A stretch of 64,000 bases of DNA from the NCBI RefSeq assembly GCF_040869045.1, contig NC_090322.1:271772662-271836661 (forward strand), read 5' to 3'. Source of the DNA: Eurosta solidaginis. Its lineage: Eukaryota; Arthropoda; Insecta; Diptera; Tephritidae. This document shows, one piece after another, positions 57,125 to 64,000 of the stretch. Numbering within the stretch: the first letter of the stretch is position 1; the number at the start of each line of letters is the position of its first letter. The notes beneath the pieces are model-generated. The model had not been told where the DNA came from, ran no database searches, and was given only the letters and a program-made list of their open reading frames with translations. The translations under genes and the position numbers were made by a program.

Positions 57125-59040
57125 TGGATTGCTGAAGTTATCGACTTTCTTATCAACGGTTTATCGTTTTTTAGTTATCGGATTTTCATTAACGAATTAT
57201 CAATTTATTCTCAAGTAGTTATAGGTCTTTTGTAGAAGTATTATCGGTGTGTTTTACAAAAGTGATCGGTTTGTTATAGAGGTGTTATCAGTTTGCCATC
57301 GACAACAACGCTATCTAGTGCAAACACATACCAAACACATTTTTTTTAATCCGGAAAGCCCATGAAATAAGGAGAACCAGAGGGCAGAAAGAAAAGCATT
57401 ATATCTGTTCGAAATATTACTCCTTTGATAGTGCGGATCATACATGTCCCGTCAACGTTTTTGAACGAACCGGGTTGAGGATATTCGTCGCGTCGGTGAT
57501 TGTGAATGGGACTGAATTGTCCCTATAAGCATTGCACGATCTTATACACTTACAACAATCCGAAACGTTTGATCAGAACAGGCACACATTGATCCCATCA
57601 AATATACTAAAAGGACATTATGAAGTAAAAATGCCCTTTTTTTTTTTGAATAACTAGAAAATCGTATATTTAATTACTTCAGTATATAATTCTAGCACAG
57701 TGAATCTCTCTACTTTTACCTAACTAAACCTTTAAACCCATTAGAAAAATCCATGTTAGTTACTTTTTTGATTACATAACGTTTACCATTATGTATAAAA
57801 CAACGGAATGATATACATTGAATAATACCATAAACTACGAAATGGGATAACCTAAGCCCGCTTTGGCACTTAATTTCCAGATTTGGCGTGCTCAATAATA
57901 AATAGTCATATACACACATTCAAATTTTGAACGGTTTCGTACAAAGTAAGAGACAATTGAGGTATTCTCGTTATTCTGGTTATCAGCTTAACTGTTTATA
58001 TACTTATGTTTTTTACCCAGATTACAAAAACAAAATATACTGGAAACAAAATCGTTTTTTCAAATTAATAACACTACTGTAACAAATCGATAACTCTTAT
58101 AAAGCGGATCAATAACTTTTCGATAAGAAATCAAAACAATTTTTCGCAGCAAATCGATAAGTTTTCGGAAACAAATTGGTTCCACTCCAATTAAAATCAA
58201 TAATATTTCGATGACGAATTGATAACTTTTGGATAGTAAATCAATACCAAATCGATAACAAATATATAACAGCACGATTGGAAATTGATAATACTCTTTA
58301 CTTTATAACTAATCGATCACTTTTCGATAAGAAATTGGCATATCGATGACTTTTTGATAACGAATCGATACTTTGTGCGATAAAAAATCGATAAATCTGT
58401 GATTACATTTTTTTGATAAAAAATCGCAAAGCCATAACTTTCCGATGTTGTTGTAGCAATAAACACACTCTCCAAAGGTTTTTGGGGGTGTTGTCGATAT
58501 TGACGATCCTTTGCCGGATACAGATCCGGTACGTTCCGGTAACAATCATCATTAAGGTACAAGCCCGACCATCTTGGGAACGATTTAATATGACCATATT
58601 GAACCTTCTCCCTATTTCCAAAGGATTCGCCATGGGTAGACGAGGTTGACGATTGGGTTGGAGAAGCTATAAATTGCGCTTGTAACCCCCCTGAAAGAGT
58701 TGCGTTGATTAATTTCGGTATTCTTTCGCCTCTAACGACAGGCATACCTACCGAGGGTAAATTCTAAGCCCCCTTGCCCGCTGGGATATAACTTTTCGAT
58801 AACACGCGTAATTGATAACTATCCTTGCTTTGATTTTCTGTCTTTCCTTACTCATATCGACTCTTTCGCGTACTGCGTTCCCAAACTACGCTTACATTCT
58901 GTACTTCTCCATACAGCATACCACACCCTACGCCTATATTCACATTCTACACATATCCCCCATGTAGCACACCTCTTACAAAGACTACGCTTACGCTTAC
59001 ACTTTACACCTTACGCTTACATTCAGGATTCCCCTATACA
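57125..59040. mobile_element. TTATCG-repeat inverted element, copy T3 (right-complete)
   Basis: In order: TTATCG-type repeats in plus orientation (57125-57310), a ~760-bp middle with no recognised gene, CGATAAC-type repeats in inverted orientation (58075-58433, resuming 58801-58830 after an inserted retroposon), a pyrimidine-rich block (58830-58900), and an outer module with CTTACGCTTAC repeats ending near CCCCTATA (58958-59038). The outer module is the reverse complement of the T2 left end. The left outer module is missing. Foldback-like architecture is inferred. Confidence 0.55.
58447..58787 (-). mobile_element. Retroposon (SINE/LINE-like) with 13-bp TSD, inserted in the T3 arm
   Basis: A 341-bp insert is flanked by ATAACTTTCCGAT (58434-58446) and ATAACTTTTCGAT (58788-58800), a 13-bp TSD with one mismatch. 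Read on the minus strand it begins CCCAGCGGGC, has GGTATGCCTGTCGTTAGAGG and ends GCTACAACAAC, a short (CAA) tail. I know similar sequences as an abundant fly repeat, but the family name is unknown to me. ORFs across it are shadows. Confidence 0.8.
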
Positions 59041-62000
59041 GTAAACAAAGGGTTTCACACATTAATAATAGGGGAATCATTTCCTACAGTACCATATATA
59101 AAACGCGCAAAATAAAAGAAAATGCTGACGAGCATAAGTCATAGTAATAAAAGCGAAATTATTACCGTAACGGTATCATATCTTTCAAGTTTAAAGTAAA
59201 TATTTTCTTTTGATTATTCTCTCTTTCAAATTTAAGCTCAAATTAGACGCTGTAATTTTTTTATCTGACAGTAAAGAAATATGACAAACGTGATAAAGCA
59301 AATATTTGCTAAAGTGAATGTCATGCAAACCAATAAGTGGCAATGCCGTAGTCACAGCTGCTGTCAATACCTCAATATTCTCTCGTTATCGTAAGCATTG
59401 TCACATATACTCTATATCAGGGACAGGCCTATTGTCGGCTCCTAAATCAGTTTCAGTGCCAACGAGTGCTTGGTGTGACGTTTGTGTATTTTGGGTGTTA
59501 GGGGAGTAAAAAAAACATCGGAAATATCGTACGCTCCATCTCACACGATATTCATCGCAAGAAGCATAGTAAGTTTTACCAAGTAGCGCAACTAACAGCT
59601 GATCGGTGAAATTCGCACACTCACACGCATAGTTCTCGACTCAGTTTCAAAAAAAAACTTTAGACTATTTAGCTTAAATTTTAAAGAGAGATGATCCTTA
59701 CCAATTGATATATATATAGAATATATAAGGCGTTTTTGTTGTTATTAAAAGAATATTTTTATTTATATTAAAGTTTTTATTATTTATTTTTGAACTTTAT
59801 TTTAACAATTTCATGCGTTTTTAAAGCATTTTAGTGCATAAAAATACAACCATGTGCAAATACGTTTTGACATTACATTTCATACACGTTCGTATTTACC
59901 ATTCTCATTGTTTCTAAATTCGTAAACAATGACTGCGGATATTCTGTGTGATTTTTCGAAAAAATGTATTATTTTTGTGAAATTTTATACTTAATCTGTA
60001 GTATTTTGGTGGTTAAAAAGCTTTTATGCAAAAATACTTAGCCTCACAACGCGTCAATGTATTTCGTAATGTCGAAGTACTTATATGTATATGTATTTGA
60101 TGTGGAAGCTTGCATTGAGAACACGGTTGCCAATTCAGTCCATTCCCTTCCACCCCTATATGGTCCACTGGCCCTTTTTTCTCAATTTTATTTCTTTTTC
60201 GGCACAGTTTTGGTACTTTTATTTCTTTTTCACTGAAACAAAAATTCAAAACACTGCTAAAAAAAATTGCCGCAAATCTATTACCCACACATAATTTTCA
60301 ATTTAGTCCAATGGAATTCTTACCACGAAAATTGCTCTATCAATAAAATGCACCAGAACAATGACATTTCACTTGGGAGATAATTTAGGCGAGGCATTAA
60401 AAATTAAGTGTTGAATGTTCGGACAAATACATTGTCATTGATTTTTGATGAAACGTTTTGGTGTTTAGATATTTCGATCGGTATTCAATTATGATTCAGT
60501 TGAAACTTTTAAGGCGCTTCATTTTTAGTATGAGTTCAAAACTCACACTTACTGAATCTAGGCTCTGGTATGAAGTTAAAACTGTGAGTAATAATGAAAG
60601 CATCTATAAAAATAGCACTAACACAATTGCATAGTTTCATTTATGATTTATTGAGTTTGCCACAACGCAAATTTTTTAACCGTTCCTTACTAAACCCTAA
60701 CTGCGCTATATATTTTATTTCATTGCAATCAAGCAAAACTAGGTTCACAACGTTAGATTGGTGAAAGCATAGTCTTATCCTAAACATTTTAAAATGTGAT
60801 ACCTAAAGGCACACTTAATTTTTGTTTGTGCAGTTTGAACTAAAGCCAAGTGTCTCCTTTATTAAAATTTTATATAGGACACCCCTGAAACATCCTACAA
60901 TTTTCGCTTTTTACAACAAATACGATACTCTAGTACTTGCCGAATTGTTTGTATACTAATAAAATAAAACTAAAATTTGGTCCTTTTTTTTGAGGTCTGG
61001 TCCTTTTTTCGATAAATTTTGGTCACAAATGACAACATGGGGTGGCAACCATGTTTGAGAATGCACGTGATAAGGTTGCATTTTTCCCAACTTATTTTTT
61101 TTTTTTAATAATAAAATAGGAGTATGCAAGCGATTGCCATAGTAGTAGACATGTACATGAATATTATGATCATAGTTTAAAGCTGAAAAAAATGTCTTTG
61201 AAATATAATCTAAGAGCAGACGGACACGAGGCGTAGTTTCACAGACGCGTATTAGGCACAGCATAAGCAATATTGAGGTGTAGAGAGATCTTAGCTGCAT
61301 GCCATATTTTGCAGGCGTCTATGAAGCTGCGCCTCTTGTGTATCTTGCCTGAGTTCAACTTTTTAGGAGATCTAACATTTTTAATTAGTATTGGTAAATA
61401 ACACCTAATGCAAATACACTTAAGGTGAGTTTTTCGTCGTTTTGGCACTTGCGTTGCGTCTACATCTGACTTTGAACACACGTGCTTTAATTGCTTCAAT
61501 CCATAAGCAACGCAACGCCAATGTCAAAGCAGCACACAAGTAATTAAAAAATTTACATTTTTCTAGCGTTGTCCATAAATTCTTGAATTTTCCTATATTT
61601 TCTGAAATAAACCGAGTTTCTATCGCCGTTCAACTGAATAAAAACACAATTTTGTATTCATGTTGATTTTGTGATCGATCTGCAGAGACGGCGGAACATA
61701 TCCTACTGAAATACGACGCAATCTGATGAGGGCACAACAGACCAACGGTCGCAGTGCAATACTTAAATTGCTGATCTATCTGCGGCTGGGAAACTTTTAA
61801 CGTGCTTTTTTCAAAGTGACACTTTATTTGACAAATCACTGAACGATTTCTTTCAAATAAATTGCTTGTTAGCGTTAACAGAAGATGGTTAAAACGGCCC
61901 CTGGAATTGTTAACTTATATATCGAGAAAGTTAAGATATAATGCAAACGTATTAAATACTTGCATGCATAAAATAATTTTTATTATATAAAAGTAGTGCG

Positions 62001-64000
62001 ACATTGAAATTTTAGTTCTGCTATTTTTAACACAGAGTTATTTTATAACATAAAGTAAGAAGTAAAAACATGATTAATGACTACATTTATAGGTGTTTCA
62101 TTTATTTTCATTGAGGAATAAATCGTAAAAATAAAAATCATGTTATTATAAAGTATATGTGAAGCCCCATTGGTTTATATATTACATTTTTAAAATGAAA
62201 ATCTCCTGCTAAAAAGGAGCAAAACCTAACTACATTTTTTCATTTTCGTATTTAACTACACTCCCTTTTGTGATTCAGGATTTCAGACAAATTTTTAAAA
62301 AACCCCGAACATCAATTCCTTCATTATACTTCATTCGAGTGCCTATTTTCACGGCCTGCGAGTGCCTTCCACTCTATTCGCAACATAACCTCGAATTAAG
62401 CTGCCAAACTATATAGTAAACAATGGCAAGAAGGTTGCGGAAACACTAAAAAACTGAAATGAAAATATTCTCTCTCAACCTCGAAAACCAATTCCCAAAC
62501 TGTGTTGCAATAGTACGAAAACAAAAACATACATTTTTTAGCAAGTAATACGAAAAACGGAATAACCATGGACTGAAGTCGACTTTATGTTAAGCAACGC
62601 ATTATTGACATTCATTTAGCCTTCACATACATTTAATTATATGCAAGCCGATTCATTTTGCAGTATATACATAAAAGTACTTAAAAAGTATTTTTAAAGT
62701 AGTAGCATTAAAGGAAGTAGTAGTAGAAAAACGTACTAATGCACGTTTCGTATACAATCGTGGGGAAACGAAACCCTTTTCAGATTTGTTGGCAGTGTTG
62801 CCGTGGGCCTAGAAAGAAATGTATCAGTTTACAAATAAAAAAAGGTGCCAATCACATAAACAACGACTTATTTTAACAGTGTTATTATAAACATAACTGC
62901 TTTCATTAATAAATTTTAAATTATGGAGGAATTTTCAAATTTCTTCAGCTCACATACATATATCGTTAAATCCACACTGCAAAAATTGTTGGAGCATGTG
63001 TCCATGTGCGTTTAATTTACGGCGACCATTTTTTTAATTTTAAAACTTGCTTTGTTTATGATTTGAATCATAGAGGAACTTTTAAAATTACAACTGAAAA
63101 TTCAGTTCGAGTTGTTAATCACAAAAGCGACATTACATATTTGTGGCATTTAGTGCGAGCGAAGCCGCCGGTAAATAAAGGCTAGTTTATACTAAAACGC
63201 TTAATAATTTGAACATAATAAGAGCGGTGGCAGCTCTATTTTCCACATAGCTTGGTAACTGTTAAATATGTATTAAGCAAGATGAGCAAGATGTGTTTGT
63301 ATATTATTCTCTTCCTATGTTCTTCGCCCCACATACCTGCACTTAAATGTGCAAAGCGGGTCCGTATGAGCAAAAGGCTCATACGAGCCGTTTTGCCCAT
63401 CGCTGCTCTATATAAACAAATATAACACATCTCGACATTTCATAAATACATATAATAAATATATTTAAAAAAAAAAAGTAGAAAATATGTGAAAACATTC
63501 AGTTTTGGACTCACACAAATTACGCCTACAATATTTATTTTCTATGCAGCTTAGAGCACTTAATTTCAGTTGTCAAGTGGGCTTACGGGCGTATACGTAA
63601 CATTCATTATAACGAATAAAATTATGTTCTGTTGAAGGCAAAGCCAAAATGCGAATTTTTGTGTTAAATTAACTTTGCACATTCTCATACATATTAAAAC
63701 CGATATGTGTGTACATAAATATAAACAAAAACGGTACGTACGCTTGGCGCAGGATTAAAATACTTTTATACACACACACATGCACAGTTTTAGATTATAA
63801 CTTTGCTTATTTTTTTTGCTGTCACAAACACCATTACACTTGCAAGTTAACTTTAATTTTAGTTTGTAAAAAAAAAGACATTATAATAATAACTAAATAT
63901 CTGCGATGGCAAGCCAACAAAAAAAAACGAGCTAAAAAGATCTCAAGTGCAAGTCTCTGTGTATTTTCATGTTGCCAAATAAAGGCCACATAATTAATTT
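59041..64000. other. Unassigned; small hairpins only
   Basis: No gene or element terminus was recognised. Noted: a hairpin CGTATGAG-caaaagg-CTCATACG at 63363-63385 with outer CGG/CCG pairing, an imperfect inverted pair around GCGTTGCGT (61,450 and 61,513), and short A or T runs. An 86-residue basic minus-strand ORF at 61239-61499 has no recognised domain. Confidence 0.4.

Noticed and set aside
58317..58745. 142-codon minus-strand ORF
   Set aside because: It runs across the boundary between the retroposon and the TTATCG arm, so it cannot be one old gene.

Overview
This is AT-rich, intron- or intergenic-like DNA from a higher fly (Diptera). The repeat types (DINE/INE-1-like elements with GGAC blocks and 'CCACGCCC' motifs, a tRNA-headed SINE, gypsy-like LTRs starting TGTKACGAATATTAG) suggest a true fruit fly (Tephritidae). 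That family assignment is my inference from remembered repeat styles, not something the sequence proves. I recognise no host protein-coding exon. Almost everything identifiable is a transposable element or a tandem repeat. Elements are often nested, and target-site duplications (TSDs) let several insertion orders be read directly.

Layout. 1-2.5 kb: a small minisatellite, then unassigned DNA. 2.5-8.5 kb: a DINE/HINE-like element (family A) whose core has grown into a ~5 kb satellite of 303/316-bp units. 8.5-14.6 kb: a nested stack. A TTATCG-repeat inverted element was split by a solo gypsy-like LTR, which was itself hit by a SINE and by a 4.1-kb CACTA (En/Spm-type) DNA transposon; a MITE lies just beyond. 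15-18.5 kb: minisatellites, three short inverted-repeat elements and a 0.7-kb (GTTAAA)n array. 19.1 kb: a small PHD-finger-like ORF. 20-31 kb: decayed LINE RNase H pieces, a SINE, a MITE and a decayed DINE-like remnant. 33.8-36.1 kb: DINE-like family B. 37-39.7 kb: a LINE reverse-transcriptase tail, a SINE and a TTATCG element. 40.3-44.7 kb: a palindromic MITE, a solo gypsy-like LTR and a Helitron-like element carrying another solo LTR. 46-50 kb: a small MITE and a third gypsy-like solo LTR beside a LINE remnant. 50.4-55.2 kb: family A interrupted by a family B copy with a 19-unit higher-order array. 57-59 kb: a third TTATCG inverted element containing a retroposon. 59-64 kb: no recognised feature beyond small hairpins.

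The only apparently intact protein-coding system is the CACTA transposon at 9593-13694. It has CCCACTAAAC termini, subterminal TTTCGTAAAG-type motifs, a 659-aa Tnp2/Transposase_21-like transposase, and a four-exon gene for a DUF4806-like coiled-coil protein that I reconstructed from splice sites with matching phases. The second gene's ATG overlaps the transposase stop codon. A strong donor (GTGAGT) just upstream of the transposase ATG and a good acceptor just upstream of the second ATG would let one pre-mRNA make either protein, as plant Spm does for TnpD and TnpA. This is the most interesting functional hypothesis here.

The second theme is satellite birth inside DINE-like elements. Families A and B share terminal AACAAGTAA, subterminal inverted repeats and GGAC blocks, and each carries a core array with higher-order structure. 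The third is a TTATCG-repeat inverted-arm (foldback-like) family with three partial copies whose outer module (GTAAGCG-rich) appears in opposite orientations at 38.7 and 59.0 kb.
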